Position numbers and translations under genes: made by a program. A model generated the notes under the pieces. It was not told the origin of the DNA. It ran no database searches and saw only the letters and a list, made by a program, of their open reading frames with translations. From JACKNG01 sp040220855 (GTDB lineage Bacteria > Pseudomonadota > Gammaproteobacteria > Ga0077536): a stretch of DNA of 64,000 nucleotides. The number at the start of each line of letters is the position of its first letter. The first letter of the stretch is position 1. The stretch covers positions 26,156 to 90,155 of the forward strand of contig JAVJVZ010000030.1 of NCBI GenBank assembly GCA_040220855.1, given 5' to 3'. This document shows positions 25,527-34,810 of the stretch, piece by piece.

Positions 25527-27461
25527 ATGTACTGTGTCGACGTCGACACCGGTGGCACGATGACCGACACGCTGGTCAGCGGCGGCGCGGAACCGCTGCT
25601 GATCAAGGTCGAGTCGACGCCGCACGATGTCACCGTATCGTTCCTCGCGAGCCTCGAGCGCGCTGCCGCGCTGCTCGGCCACGCGAACCTTGCCGCCTTT
25701 CTCGACGAGGTCCGCCTGATCCGCTGGACTTCGACCATCACGTCCAACGTGCTCGCCGAGCGCAAGGGGCCCAAGCTCGGCCTGATTGTCAGCCCCGGGC
25801 ACGAACGCTCACTCTATGCTGACGATGCGGCCGCGACCGCGGCGGTGATGCCGGGGCTGATCCGGCCCGAGCACGTCACCAGCCTGGCCGACGGCGCCGG
25901 CCGCGCCGAGATCGTCGCGGTGCTCAAGCATCTCATCGACCAGGGTATCCGGCGGGTCAACATCTCGCTCGCCGGCGCCTTTCCGGACGGCGCCCGCGAG
26001 CAGGCCATCCTCGCCATCATCGGCGAGCAGTTTCCCGACCACTTCCTCGGCTCGGTACCGGCGCTCGCCGGCAGCGAAATGCTGATGCAGCCCGACGACA
26101 TGTCGCGCACCTTCTACGCCCTGATCAACGCCTACGTGCACAACGCCCTGGCCAACTCGCTGTTCAAGGCCGAGGATGCGGTGAAGGTCGAGCACGGCTG
26201 GCGTGGTGACATCCTGGTCGGCCACCTCAATGGCGGCGTCGCGCGCATCGGCAAGACCAAGGCCGTCGACACCATCGAGTCCGGACCGTTGTTCGGTACC
26301 CACGCCTCCGCCCACGTCGCTGCCAGCGGCGGCGTCGCGCGCGCGCTCGCGATGGACATCGGCGGCACCACCGGCAAGGCCAGCGCGATCGGCGACGGAC
26401 GCATCGAGATGCGTGCCGAGGGGCACATCTTCGGCATCCCCGTGCGTACGCCGATGCCGGTGCTGCGCTCCAACGCGCTCGGCGGCGGTAGCATCGCGCG
26501 CGTGGTCGATGGCGCGGTCACGCTGGGGCCCGAGTCGATGGGGGCCGCGCCCGGCCCGGCCTGCTACGGGCTCGGCGGCGGCAACGCGACGCTGACCGAT
26601 GCACTGGTCACCGCCGGCCTCATTTCGCCCACTGCGTTTCTCGACGGCCGTCGCGTGCTCGACGGCGAGCGCGCCCGCGCGGTGCTGGCCGAGCAGGTCG
26701 GCACGCCGCTCGGGGCGACCGTCGAGGCGGCCGCGCTCGCCGTCGTCGCGCGCGCCGTCGCGATGATGGCCGAACTCGCTCGCGACACTGCGGCAGAGGT
26801 CGGCTGGCGTGAGCTGCACGACGTCGAGCTGTTCGCCTTCGGCGGCAATGGCCCGCTGTTCGGCACCGCCGTCGCCGAGGCGCTCGGCATTTCACGCGTG
26901 CGCCTGTTCGCGCTCGGCACGGTGTTCTCCGCCTACGGCTCGGCCATCTCCGACGTGCTGCACGTCTACGAACGGGGTCTCGTCGACAGCGTCGACGCGG
27001 CGACGCTGGTCGCGGCGGGGACGACGCTGTTGCGCCAGGCGCGGCGCGATCTCGCCGGGGAGGGTTTCGACGCCGACGCGGCGAGCTATACCTGGACGGT
27101 GCAGAACGACGCACGTGAGCGGGTCACCGCGAGCGGCACGCTCGAAGACGTCGCCGCGGCGCTGTGTGAAGGTCTCAGCGGCGCGAGCCTGCTGCGGCTC
27201 GACGCGCGTTTTTCGATTGGACAGGTAAGCCTGCCCGCGCGCGCGCCGGCTGCGGCGCCGTCGCGGCACGGCGAGCGTGCATCGTCTTTCGGCGTCGAGA
27301 ACCGGCTACCGGTCTATCAACATGCCACACTCGCCGGGCATGTCATCGAGGGCCCCTGCGTGGTCGATGGCGGCACTTTCACCTGGCTGGTCGGTGCCGG
27401 CTGGCGACTCGATGTCGACGCCCGTGGCGACGCCGTGGCAACGCGTGGGGCGCGCCAGTGA
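25527..27461 (+). CDS. HyuA/acetone-carboxylase-beta-like subunit (first copy)
   Basis: A 644-aa ATP-binding subunit of the hydantoinase A / oxoprolinase / ketone carboxylase superfamily. The N-terminal HyuA fold starts YCVDVDTGGTMTDTLV (phosphate loop), followed by RWTSTITSNVLAERKGPKLG. The second domain contains LAMDIGGTTGKAS and AAPGPACYGLGG, then FAFGGNGPLFG. The start ATG 25527 follows GGAGGGG. It is first of eight co-directional genes, resembling the Apc1-type subunit of acetophenone carboxylase because a second HyuA, a small subunit and HyuB follow. Such subunits phosphorylate the ketone enol or carbonate using ATP. The C-terminus is divergent from the second HyuA, so the two are not a recent duplication. 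Confidence 0.85.
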   Translation: MYCVDVDTGGTMTDTLVSGGAEPLLIKVESTPHDVTVSFLASLERAAALLGHANLAAFLDEVRLIRWTSTITSNVLAERKGPKLGLIVSPGHERSLYADDAAATAAVMPGLIRPEHVTSLADGAGRAEIVAVLKHLIDQGIRRVNISLAGAFPDGAREQAILAIIGEQFPDHFLGSVPALAGSEMLMQPDDMSRTFYALINAYVHNALANSLFKAEDAVKVEHGWRGDILVGHLNGGVARIGKTKAVDTIESGPLFGTHASAHVAASGGVARALAMDIGGTTGKASAIGDGRIEMRAEGHIFGIPVRTPMPVLRSNALGGGSIARVVDGAVTLGPESMGAAPGPACYGLGGGNATLTDALVTAGLISPTAFLDGRRVLDGERARAVLAEQVGTPLGATVEAAALAVVARAVAMMAELARDTAAEVGWRELHDVELFAFGGNGPLFGTAVAEALGISRVRLFALGTVFSAYGSAISDVLHVYERGLVDSVDAATLVAAGTTLLRQARRDLAGEGFDADAASYTWTVQNDARERVTASGTLEDVAAALCEGLSGASLLRLDARFSIGQVSLPARAPAAAPSRHGERASSFGVENRLPVYQHATLAGHVIEGPCVVDGGTFTWLVGAGWRLDVDARGDAVATRGARQ

Positions 27462-27612
27462 TGGCCGTCGCAGTGCCAGCGGCGTGGTCTCGCGGCCCGC
27501 GCCGGCCCGCGCGCTGCGCGCCGCGACGTGCCGGCGGCCCGCTGCGCTTCCACGCCGGGGCAAACCGCCTGCCACTGCTGTCGCTCATTCATCCCGCCGC
27601 GGAGGGCCTGTC

Positions 27613-27990
27613 ATGAACCTGCTGCACGTCGGTGACAATCTGGACTGTGATCTTGCCCACGAACGCTGGATCTGCGGCAAGTGTGGCCACGATCTCGGCT
27701 CGGCCCGTGATGACGTCAAGCGTGGCCTGCTGGTAGCCGAGCGCGAACCGGCCGCCGTGCACCGGCCGCTGATCGAGGCCGCCTATACCTTTGCGCCGAA
27801 CCCGGCCTGGATCCGCATCCTCGAATTCTATTGTCCCGGGTGCGGGCTGCAGGTCGAAACCGAGTACCTGCCGCCGGGACACCCGATCACCCGCACCACC
27901 GAACTCGATCTCGACCGCATCAAGGCGCGCCTCGCCGCCGGCGAAGTGGTGCTCGACGACGGTCACCTGCGGCCGGCAGAGGAGGTCTGA
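27613..27990 (+). CDS. Small Cys-pair subunit of ketone-carboxylase-like complex
   Basis: A 125-aa protein with two Cys-x2-Cys knuckles (WICGKCGHDLG at about residue 25; FYCPGCGLQVE at about 75), likely binding one zinc. Size, position between two HyuA-like genes and the motif layout match the small (gamma-type) subunit of acetone/acetophenone carboxylases. The start ATG 27613 has GGAGGG upstream. The 151 bp separating it from the first gene holds no other frame I trust. Its stop (27988-27990) lies 3 bp before the next ATG, and GAGGAGG inside its last codons serves as that gene's ribosome site. Confidence 0.75.
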   Translation: MNLLHVGDNLDCDLAHERWICGKCGHDLGSARDDVKRGLLVAEREPAAVHRPLIEAAYTFAPNPAWIRILEFYCPGCGLQVETEYLPPGHPITRTTELDLDRIKARLAAGEVVLDDGHLRPAEEV

Positions 27991-27993
27991 GGC

Positions 27994-30144
27994 ATGCGCA
28001 GCGTGGATATCGACGTCGGCGGCACCTTCACCGACCTCGTGCTGAGCTTCGACGATCGACGCGTGATCGCGAAGTCGCCGACGACCCCCTACGATCTCTC
28101 GGTGTGTTTCCTCAACGTCCTCGAGGACGGCGCCGACCAGCTCGACATGGACGTCGAGGAGCTGCTGCCCGAAATCGAAGTAGTGCGCTACTCGACCACC
28201 GTCGCCATGAACCGCCTGATCGAACGGCGCGGGCCGCGCCTCGGCCTGATGACCACCGAGGGCCACCAGGAAGCGGTACTGATCGGGCGCGGCGCGCAAT
28301 GGTGCGATGGCCTGCGCATCGGCGAGCGGCGCAACCTCGCCGTACAACGCAAACCGGAACCCCTGGTCTCGCGCGAACTCATCGTCGGCGTCAAGGAGCG
28401 CGTCGATTCGAAGGGCCAGGTGCTGCGTCCCCTCGACGAGGACGACGTGCGCGAGAAGCTGCGTTATCTCATCGACAACGGCGCACGTTCGATTGCCGTC
28501 TCGCTGTTGTGGTCGTTCGCCAACCCGGCGCACGAGAAGCGCGTGCGCGAGATCATCCGCGAGGAGTACAAGGGCTACCACGTGGGCTACCTGCCGGTCG
28601 TGCTCTCGCACGAGGTGGTCGGCAAGGTCGGCGAGTACGAGCGCACCATGACGGCGATTCTCGACGCCTACCTGCAGCGTTCGATCAAGCTCGAAATGGA
28701 GGCGACCTGGGACAAGCTGCGCGAGATGGGTTATCGCGGGACCTTCCTGCTCACCCACAACACCGGTGGCAGCGCGGAGATGTTCAAGACCACCGCCTCG
28801 CGCACCTACAACGGCGGGCCCATCTCCGGGCTCATGGGCGCTTACCACTACGGGCGCGCGCTGGGGTATCGCAATGTCATCGCGGCCGACGTCGGCGGCA
28901 CCAGCTTCGATGTCGGCATGGTGGTCGATGCCGGCGTCAGGAGTTACGAGTTCCGCCCCGTCATCGACCGCTGGATGGTCGGTATCTCGATGCTCGAGTG
29001 CACGACCATGGGCGCCGGCGGCGGATCCATCGCGCACGTCAACACGCTGCTCGACCGTCTCGAGGTCGGCCCGCGCAGTGCCGGCGCGATGCCGGGACCC
29101 GCCTGCTACGACCTCGGCGGCACCGAGCCCACCGTGACCGATGCCGACGTGGTGCTCGGCTACATTTCCCCGGACAGCTACTTCTCCGGGCGCATGCCGC
29201 TGAATGCCGAGAAGGCGCGCATCGCCATCGAGGAGAAGATTGCCCGTCCGCTCGGCGTCAGCGTGGACGCGGCAGCGGCCATGATCCGCAATATCGTCGA
29301 GGAGAACATGGCCTCGGCGATCAAGCGCGAGGTCCACCTGCGCGGTTACCATCCGGAAGACTTCGCCGTGTTCGCCTTCGGCGGCGGTGGGCCGACCCAT
29401 GTCGCCGGCTTCCGTGCCGACGTGCCTGTTGCGGTGATCTTCCCGCAGTCACCGGTGTTCTGCGCGCTCGGCTCCTCGGTGATGGACATCATGCATGTCT
29501 ACGAGCAGTCGCGGCGCATGGTGTTCATGGAACCCGTCACCGAGTGCCTGGCGACCGACTACGCGGCCTTCAACGACACCGTCGACGCACTCGTCGAGCA
29601 GGCGCGCATCGACATCGCCGCCGAGGGTTTCGATCTGGACGAGGTCGTCTACGCGGTCGAACTCGACATGCTCTACGGCGGCCAGGTACAGGTGAAGCGG
29701 GTTTCTTCGCCGCACGTGCGCATCGAGTCGCCGCGTCACATGCAGGAGATCTACGACGCCTTCGAGGCCGAGTTCGCCGCCGCCTTCAGCCCCCACGTGA
29801 TTCACAAGCCGGGTGGTGTCTACCTCGACAACATCATCCTCAAGGCAACCGTGCCGACGGCCAAGCCGGTGCTGCCGGAGCAGCCGCTCGGGCCGGCCGA
29901 TGCGAGCGCGGCGGTTACCGGTGAGCGCGAGGCCTACTGGCCCGAACTCGCGCGGCGCGAGATGACCACCGTCTACCGCTTCGAGTCCATGCAGCCGGGG
30001 CAGCGCATCGACGGCCCGGCACTGGTCGAAGCCGAGTTCACCACGCTGGTGGTGCCGCCCGGCCAGTTCTTTCATATCGACAGCCGCGGACTCGGACTGC
30101 TCGAGTACGCCGCCGCCAGCGCCACGCGAGGAGCCGCCGCATGA
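27994..30144 (+). CDS. HyuA/acetophenone-carboxylase-like ATP-binding subunit (second copy)
   Basis: A 716-aa HyuA-family subunit. The N-terminus is VDIDVGGTFTDLVLSFDD (phosphate loop), then RYSTTVAMNRLIERRGPRLG. The second domain has HNTGGSAEMFKTTASRTYNGGP, IAADVGGTSFDVGMV, MGAGGGSIAHV and MPGPACYDLGGTEPTVTDAD read in parts. FAFGGGGPTHVAGF closes the actin-like fold. It is longer than the first HyuA-like protein and closer to canonical acetone/acetophenone carboxylase and hydantoinase A subunits. The stop overlaps the HyuB start (ATGA), fixing a 1:1 pair. Expected role: ATP-dependent activation in ketone carboxylation. Confidence 0.9.
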   Translation: MRSVDIDVGGTFTDLVLSFDDRRVIAKSPTTPYDLSVCFLNVLEDGADQLDMDVEELLPEIEVVRYSTTVAMNRLIERRGPRLGLMTTEGHQEAVLIGRGAQWCDGLRIGERRNLAVQRKPEPLVSRELIVGVKERVDSKGQVLRPLDEDDVREKLRYLIDNGARSIAVSLLWSFANPAHEKRVREIIREEYKGYHVGYLPVVLSHEVVGKVGEYERTMTAILDAYLQRSIKLEMEATWDKLREMGYRGTFLLTHNTGGSAEMFKTTASRTYNGGPISGLMGAYHYGRALGYRNVIAADVGGTSFDVGMVVDAGVRSYEFRPVIDRWMVGISMLECTTMGAGGGSIAHVNTLLDRLEVGPRSAGAMPGPACYDLGGTEPTVTDADVVLGYISPDSYFSGRMPLNAEKARIAIEEKIARPLGVSVDAAAAMIRNIVEENMASAIKREVHLRGYHPEDFAVFAFGGGGPTHVAGFRADVPVAVIFPQSPVFCALGSSVMDIMHVYEQSRRMVFMEPVTECLATDYAAFNDTVDALVEQARIDIAAEGFDLDEVVYAVELDMLYGGQVQVKRVSSPHVRIESPRHMQEIYDAFEAEFAAAFSPHVIHKPGGVYLDNIILKATVPTAKPVLPEQPLGPADASAAVTGEREAYWPELARREMTTVYRFESMQPGQRIDGPALVEAEFTTLVVPPGQFFHIDSRGLGLLEYAAASATRGAAA

Positions 30145-32192
30145 GTATTCCCACGCTCGAAGAGAAGCTCACCGCGCTCAAGGTCACGCCTGCCAGCGAC
30201 TACGAGCGTGCCTGTGCCGAGGCGCTGCCGCGCGGCACTTACGAGATTGCCGTGCAGCGCACCGCCGATATTCTCGACGAGGGCTACGAAATCTTCATGC
30301 GCTCCTCGCGCAGCTCGATGGGTGTCGCCGGCGATTCCATCGTGGCGATGTTCAACGCCGCCGGCGACCTCGTGAATGCGTCGGCCGGCACCTACCTGCA
30401 CGCGGTCATTCCGCCCATCGTCATCAAGTACATCCTGGCCCGTTACGCAGACAACCCGGGCATCCGCGATGGTGACATCTTCTACACCAACGACGCGCTC
30501 TACGGCGGCATCCACAATCCCGACCAGGTCGCCATCACGCCGGTGTTTTTCGACGGCGTGCTGATCGGCTGGACAGCGGCGCTGTCGCACACCACCGAGA
30601 CCGGCGCCAAGGAGCCGGGCGGCATGCCGGTATCGGCAACCTCGCGCTTCGAGGAGGGCATGAACCTGCCGCCGATGAAGATCGGCCAGGACTTCCGCAT
30701 CAACAACGACATCATCGAGCTGTTCCGCGCCTTCGGCATCCGCGCCGAGGCCAACGTCACGGTCGATCTCAAGGCGCGCTGCACCACCGCGGACCGCGTG
30801 CGCATGCGCATCGTCGAGATGTGCCAGCGCGAGGGCGTCGATTTCGTCACCGGCCTTTTCAGGCGCATGCTCGACGAGGCCGAGGCCGGCGCGCGCAAGC
30901 GCCTGCGCGGCTGGCCCGACGGCACCTATCGCTGCGTGACCTTCTCCGACGCCGCCGGCAACATCCAGGGTCTCATGCGCAACTGCTGCATGACGCTGAC
31001 CAAGCGCGACGACCACATGGTGATCGATTTCACCGGCACCAGTCCCGAGAACCTGTCGAGCTACAACGCGCACCCGCAGGCGGTGGTCGGCCATCTTGCC
31101 AACTACATCTACGAGTACGTGTTCCACGACCTGCCGATCTCGAGCGCGACGTTTGCCCCGATCGATTTCGTCTTCCCCGAGGCGAGCTGCCTGTCGCCGA
31201 CGCCGCGCGCGGCGACGTCCAATGCCGTGATGATCTGCACCGGCGCGATGAGCGCGGTGGCAAACTGCATCTCGCGCGCGCGCTACCCGACCTACGAGTG
31301 GAAGCAGGCCACCGCCTCGATGGGCAACGGTGGCAATGCCACGGTCATCGCCGGCGTATCGCAGTGGAACCAGCCGTTCGCCGACATGATTGCCTATCCC
31401 ATCAACACCGAGGGGCAGGGCGCGCGCTCGTGCTGCGACGGCATGGACGCCTACGGTTTTCCCTGGTGCGCCTTCGGCCGTGCGCCGGACGTCGAGGCGA
31501 TCGAGAACGAGTTTCCGATGATCATCCCGTTCTCGCAGCACTGGCCGGATTCCGGCGGCGCGGGCCGCTTTCGCGGTGGTTGCGGCACGGCGCAGTTCTG
31601 GGCCGCGCACCACGTGCCGGCACTGTATTTCATGGCGATCGCGGACAACTCCGTGATCCAGACCCCGCAGCCGATCTTCGGCGGCTACGCGCCGCCGACG
31701 GTGCCGGGCCTGAGCCTGAAGGGCACCCGGGTGAGCGAGCTGCTCGCCTCGCTCGAAGACAACGCGCTCGACTTCGAAGGGCTCGTCAACGGCGAGTTCG
31801 GTGAACTCGTTGCCGAGCCCTTCGGGCGCTCGACGCGCGCCATCAACGGCGACGAGACGGTCACCATCGGCCTGTCGACCGGCGGTGCCGGCTTCGGTGA
31901 CCCGCTCGAGCGCGACCTCGCCGCGGTCGAGCAGGATCTCGTCAAGGGCCTGTGCTCGGAGTGGAGCGCGCGCGAGATCTACCAGGTGGTGTGGGATGCG
32001 GTGCGGCAGCGCGTGGACCGCGAAGCCTCGGAGGCGTTGCGTCACGAGGCGCGCAAGGCACGCATCGCGCGCGGTCGCCCCTACGACGAGTTCGTGGCCG
32101 AATGGCAGACCCGGCGTCCGCCCGAGGACATCCTGGGGCTGTACGGCTCCTGGCCCGACGCACGGCCACTGGCACCGGCGTTCCGCCCGTGA
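30141..32192 (+). CDS. HyuB/acetone-carboxylase-alpha-like subunit
   Basis: A 683-aa HyuB-family subunit, partner of HyuA. Characteristic parts: SRSSMGVAGDSIVAMFNAAG (first portion), YTNDALYGGIHNPDQVAITPVF, HTTETGAKEPGGMPVSATSR, MVIDFTGTSPENLSSYNAHPQ in part, and GGAGRFRGGCGTAQFW. In acetone and acetophenone carboxylases this subunit carries the carboxylation site and metal. It overlaps both neighbours by 4 bp (ATGA upstream, GTGA downstream), so the whole block is translationally coupled. The exact ketone is not readable from sequence. Confidence 0.9.
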   Translation: MSIPTLEEKLTALKVTPASDYERACAEALPRGTYEIAVQRTADILDEGYEIFMRSSRSSMGVAGDSIVAMFNAAGDLVNASAGTYLHAVIPPIVIKYILARYADNPGIRDGDIFYTNDALYGGIHNPDQVAITPVFFDGVLIGWTAALSHTTETGAKEPGGMPVSATSRFEEGMNLPPMKIGQDFRINNDIIELFRAFGIRAEANVTVDLKARCTTADRVRMRIVEMCQREGVDFVTGLFRRMLDEAEAGARKRLRGWPDGTYRCVTFSDAAGNIQGLMRNCCMTLTKRDDHMVIDFTGTSPENLSSYNAHPQAVVGHLANYIYEYVFHDLPISSATFAPIDFVFPEASCLSPTPRAATSNAVMICTGAMSAVANCISRARYPTYEWKQATASMGNGGNATVIAGVSQWNQPFADMIAYPINTEGQGARSCCDGMDAYGFPWCAFGRAPDVEAIENEFPMIIPFSQHWPDSGGAGRFRGGCGTAQFWAAHHVPALYFMAIADNSVIQTPQPIFGGYAPPTVPGLSLKGTRVSELLASLEDNALDFEGLVNGEFGELVAEPFGRSTRAINGDETVTIGLSTGGAGFGDPLERDLAAVEQDLVKGLCSEWSAREIYQVVWDAVRQRVDREASEALRHEARKARIARGRPYDEFVAEWQTRRPPEDILGLYGSWPDARPLAPAFRP

Positions 32193-32890
32193 AGTCCGCG
32201 CGTAAACGCGCCCAGGCGATCGCCAAGGGCCGCGGGCGTGACGCCCGCGTGATCGTACCGCTCGCCTTCGAGGTCGCGGCGCGCATCTCGGCACGACCGC
32301 TCGACGCCTTCCGCAACGATCCGACCGAGCTCACCAACGCGCTCACCGAGCTGCATCGCGCGATCGCAGCCGACGGCATCGTCGTCGCGCTGGCGCAGGG
32401 CATGGAGCAGGCCAGCGGCGCCGACGCGGAGGCGATGTGCGCCAACGGCCCGGTCGCGGCGAGCCTCGAGGCCTGCCGGCGGCTGCGCCAGGCACTCGGT
32501 GACGACGTCGCGCTGCTCGCCGGCCTGACCGGGCCGGGGGCGCTCGCGCGCGAGCTCGGTGTCGATGCCGCTGCCGCCGGCGCCTGTTTCGGTGCGCTGG
32601 TCAAGGCGTTCTGCGACGCCGGTTGTGACGTCCTGCTGGTCATCGACGACGCTGGTGCATCCGCCGACCCGGCATGGCAGGACGCGGTGAAGACCGCCGA
32701 CAACATCGCGCGTTTCCACCAGGCCTGCCTGCTCGGCCTCGGAGATGGCGTTTTGCCGGCGCCGCTCGCGCAGCCGCTCGCCGCGCCGGCCGGCGATGGT
32801 CTCGGCTTCATCACCACTACCGGAACGGTGCCGGCGGATGCCGACATCGCCGCGCTGCGCCAATGGGTCGCCACGGTGCGCGGAGCCTGA
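32189..32890 (+). CDS. Short uroporphyrinogen-decarboxylase-like protein
   Basis: A 233-aa protein starting with GTG at 32189, overlapping the HyuB stop. It looks like part of the URO-D/MtaA barrel family: VIVPLAFEVAARISARPLD, ALTELHRAIAADGIVVAL, then LLAGLTGPGALARELG and DAGCDVLLVIDDAG. True URO-D and methyltransferase-type homologues are about 340 aa, so this is short but intact in context. In the acetophenone carboxylase locus a fifth subunit follows HyuB; this gene holds that position, but I cannot say whether it is homologous. A role in carboxylation or cofactor handling is inference from coupling. Confidence 0.6.
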   Translation: MKSARKRAQAIAKGRGRDARVIVPLAFEVAARISARPLDAFRNDPTELTNALTELHRAIAADGIVVALAQGMEQASGADAEAMCANGPVAASLEACRRLRQALGDDVALLAGLTGPGALARELGVDAAAAGACFGALVKAFCDAGCDVLLVIDDAGASADPAWQDAVKTADNIARFHQACLLGLGDGVLPAPLAQPLAAPAGDGLGFITTTGTVPADADIAALRQWVATVRGA

Positions 32891-32894
32891 ACGC

Positions 32895-34214
32895 ATGAAC
32901 AGCGCTGTCTTCAATCCCGCTGCGGAATGCGCGAGCGCGGCCGCGACCGCACAGCTGCACGATGCGCGCCTGCGCGCGCAGCTTGCCTACGTGCAGGCGA
33001 ACTCGACCTTCTACCGCAACAAGTTTGCGGCCGCCGCCATCGACCCGGCACGCGTTCGCGGCACCGCCGACCTCGCGGCGCTGCCGTTCACCGAGAAGAG
33101 CGAGCTGCGCGAGAGCCAGCTCGCCGTGCCGCCGTATGGCCGCCATGTCGCCTGCGCGCCGCAGGCGGTGCGGCGGGTCTACTCGACCAGCGGCACGACC
33201 GGACGGCCGACCTACATCGGGCTGACCGCGCACGATATCGACGTGTGGCGCGAGGCGGCGACGCGTGCCTTCTGGGCCAACGGGCTGCGCCCCGGCGATC
33301 GCGTACCGCTGGTGGTCTCGCCATTCGTCGTCGCGGCGTCCTACGCCGATGCCTTCGAGGCCATCGGCACCAGCATCCCGATCGGGGTGAACATGACCGA
33401 TCGCCTCATCGACGCCTTCCGCTTCGGTGGTGCCACGGCCCTGCTGTGCACGGCCTCCTACCCGTTGCACTTCGCCCGCGCACTGGACGAACGTGGCATC
33501 GATCCGCGTACACTGGGTCTCAGGCGCATCATGGCCGGCGGCGAGCCGGGCGCTTCGATTCCGGAGGTGCGCCGCCAGATCGAGGAGACCTTCGATTGCA
33601 TGTTGATGGAATGTTCCGGCAACGGCGACTACTGCGCGATGACCTGGGCCGAGTGCGAGCACCGCGAGGGCATGCATTTCGTCGGCCAGGGCCTCATCCA
33701 TCCCGAGATCGTCGACCCGGACAGCGGCGCGCCGCTCAGCATCGAGCCGGGCGTCACCGGGGAGCTCGTATGCACCTCTCTCGACCGCGAGTGCATGCCG
33801 CTGGTGCGCTTCCGCACGCGCGACCACGTGCGCGTGACCCACACCGAGTGTGCCTGTGGGCGTACCGGCTTCGGCATCCGCATCATCGGCCGCACCGATG
33901 ACCTCCTCATCGTGCGCGGCGTCAACGTCTATCCCGCCGCGGTGCGTGACGTCGTCGCGAGCTTCGCGCCGCGTACCAACGGCGTCATCGAGATTCAGCT
34001 CCACCGTGCGCCGCCGGCCGGCTGGGAGCCGCCGGTGCACATCCGTGCCGAGCACGGCGATGCGCCCGGCGACCTGGCCACACTCAAGCGCGAGATCGAG
34101 ACCCGCCTGCGCGATAAGCTGATTTTCCGCGCAGACATCGAGCTCGTAGCGCCCGGCAAGCTGCCGCGCTACGAGTACAAGGCCAGGCTCGTGCGTGAGC
34201 GTTACAAGGAATGA
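32895..34214 (+). CDS. AMP-forming acyl-CoA ligase, phenylacetate-CoA-ligase family
   Basis: A 439-aa adenylate-forming ligase of the PaaK branch. The phosphate motif is YSTSGTTGRPTYIGLT; other family features are RIMAGGEPGASIPEVR, MECSGNGDYCAMTW, VRFRTRDHVRVTH and the Cys-rich ECACGRTGFGIRIIGRTDDL (in part), then IVRGVNVYPAAVRDVV. The C-terminal lysine region is GKLPRYEYKARLV. It follows the carboxylase block by 4 bp, so it probably activates the beta-keto acid formed there (as benzoylacetate-CoA ligase does after acetophenone carboxylase). The ligase releases pyrophosphate, and the next gene looks like a pyrophosphatase. Confidence 0.87.
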   Translation: MNSAVFNPAAECASAAATAQLHDARLRAQLAYVQANSTFYRNKFAAAAIDPARVRGTADLAALPFTEKSELRESQLAVPPYGRHVACAPQAVRRVYSTSGTTGRPTYIGLTAHDIDVWREAATRAFWANGLRPGDRVPLVVSPFVVAASYADAFEAIGTSIPIGVNMTDRLIDAFRFGGATALLCTASYPLHFARALDERGIDPRTLGLRRIMAGGEPGASIPEVRRQIEETFDCMLMECSGNGDYCAMTWAECEHREGMHFVGQGLIHPEIVDPDSGAPLSIEPGVTGELVCTSLDRECMPLVRFRTRDHVRVTHTECACGRTGFGIRIIGRTDDLLIVRGVNVYPAAVRDVVASFAPRTNGVIEIQLHRAPPAGWEPPVHIRAEHGDAPGDLATLKREIETRLRDKLIFRADIELVAPGKLPRYEYKARLVRERYKE

Positions 34215-34258
34215 GTGACGGCGCCGTAGTGCTGGCACTCGCGCACTGAGGACGGCGT

Positions 34259-34771
34259 ATGGCGGTGGAGGCTGGTGAGGAAGGGACGGCGGCCGGTGAG
34301 CCGCGTACCGGAACGCGATGGGTCGAGGTGGTCATCGAGGTCCCCCGCGGCGGCTTCGTCAAGCGCGACGCGGCCGGCGTGGTCGCCTACGTCTCGCCCT
34401 TGCCGTGCCCGTTCAATTACGGGGCCGTTCCGGGTTGGCTGGGCGGCGAGGGCGACCTGCTCGATGCCGTGGTCCTCGGCCCGCGCCTGCCGCGCGGTGC
34501 TCGTGTGCGTGTGCCGGTACGCGCGGCGGTCTCCATGCGTGACCGCGGCCTCATCGACGACAAGCTCATCTGCAGCGCCGTCGAACTCGGCGCGCGCGAG
34601 CACCGCGCGGTGCTGACTTTCTTCAGATTCTTCGCACTGTGCAAGCGGGCCCTCGCGCTGGTGCGCGGCCAGGGTGGGGCGACCGCCTGCCTCGGCTGGT
34701 GCGACGTCGCCGATGCCTTCGCCCGCGCCTCGCCGACCGGCGAGCGGGCGCGCCGCCAGGCGCCGCGCTGA
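34259..34771 (+). CDS. Divergent inorganic pyrophosphatase (family I-like)
   Basis: A 170-aa protein resembling soluble family I pyrophosphatase. Active-site positions equivalent to the E. coli enzyme can be traced: E27 (VVIEVPRGG), K35 and D37 (VKRD, usually KYE), Y54 (NYG), then E64-G-D66-L-L-D69 where the family has DGDPxD, and D95, D100, K102 in MRDRGLIDDK. The arginine normally in the DR motif near residue 43 is not apparent, and the C-terminal YK pair is not obvious, so activity may be altered. Start ATG 34259 has GAGGA upstream. Lying between a PPi-forming CoA ligase and a thiolase, it probably pulls the ligase reaction forward. Confidence 0.75.
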   Translation: MAVEAGEEGTAAGEPRTGTRWVEVVIEVPRGGFVKRDAAGVVAYVSPLPCPFNYGAVPGWLGGEGDLLDAVVLGPRLPRGARVRVPVRAAVSMRDRGLIDDKLICSAVELGAREHRAVLTFFRFFALCKRALALVRGQGGATACLGWCDVADAFARASPTGERARRQAPR

Positions 34772-34810
34772 GACGGGACCCGCGAGCGCGTCCACGCAGG
34801 AGTAGCCGAG

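Noticed and set aside
34259..34771. DUF35/OB-fold partner of the thiolase
   Set aside because: Position next to a thiolase suggested DUF35, but there is no Cys4 zinc ribbon; the IEVPRGG, NYG, EGDLLD and DIDDK-type residues match family I pyrophosphatase instead.
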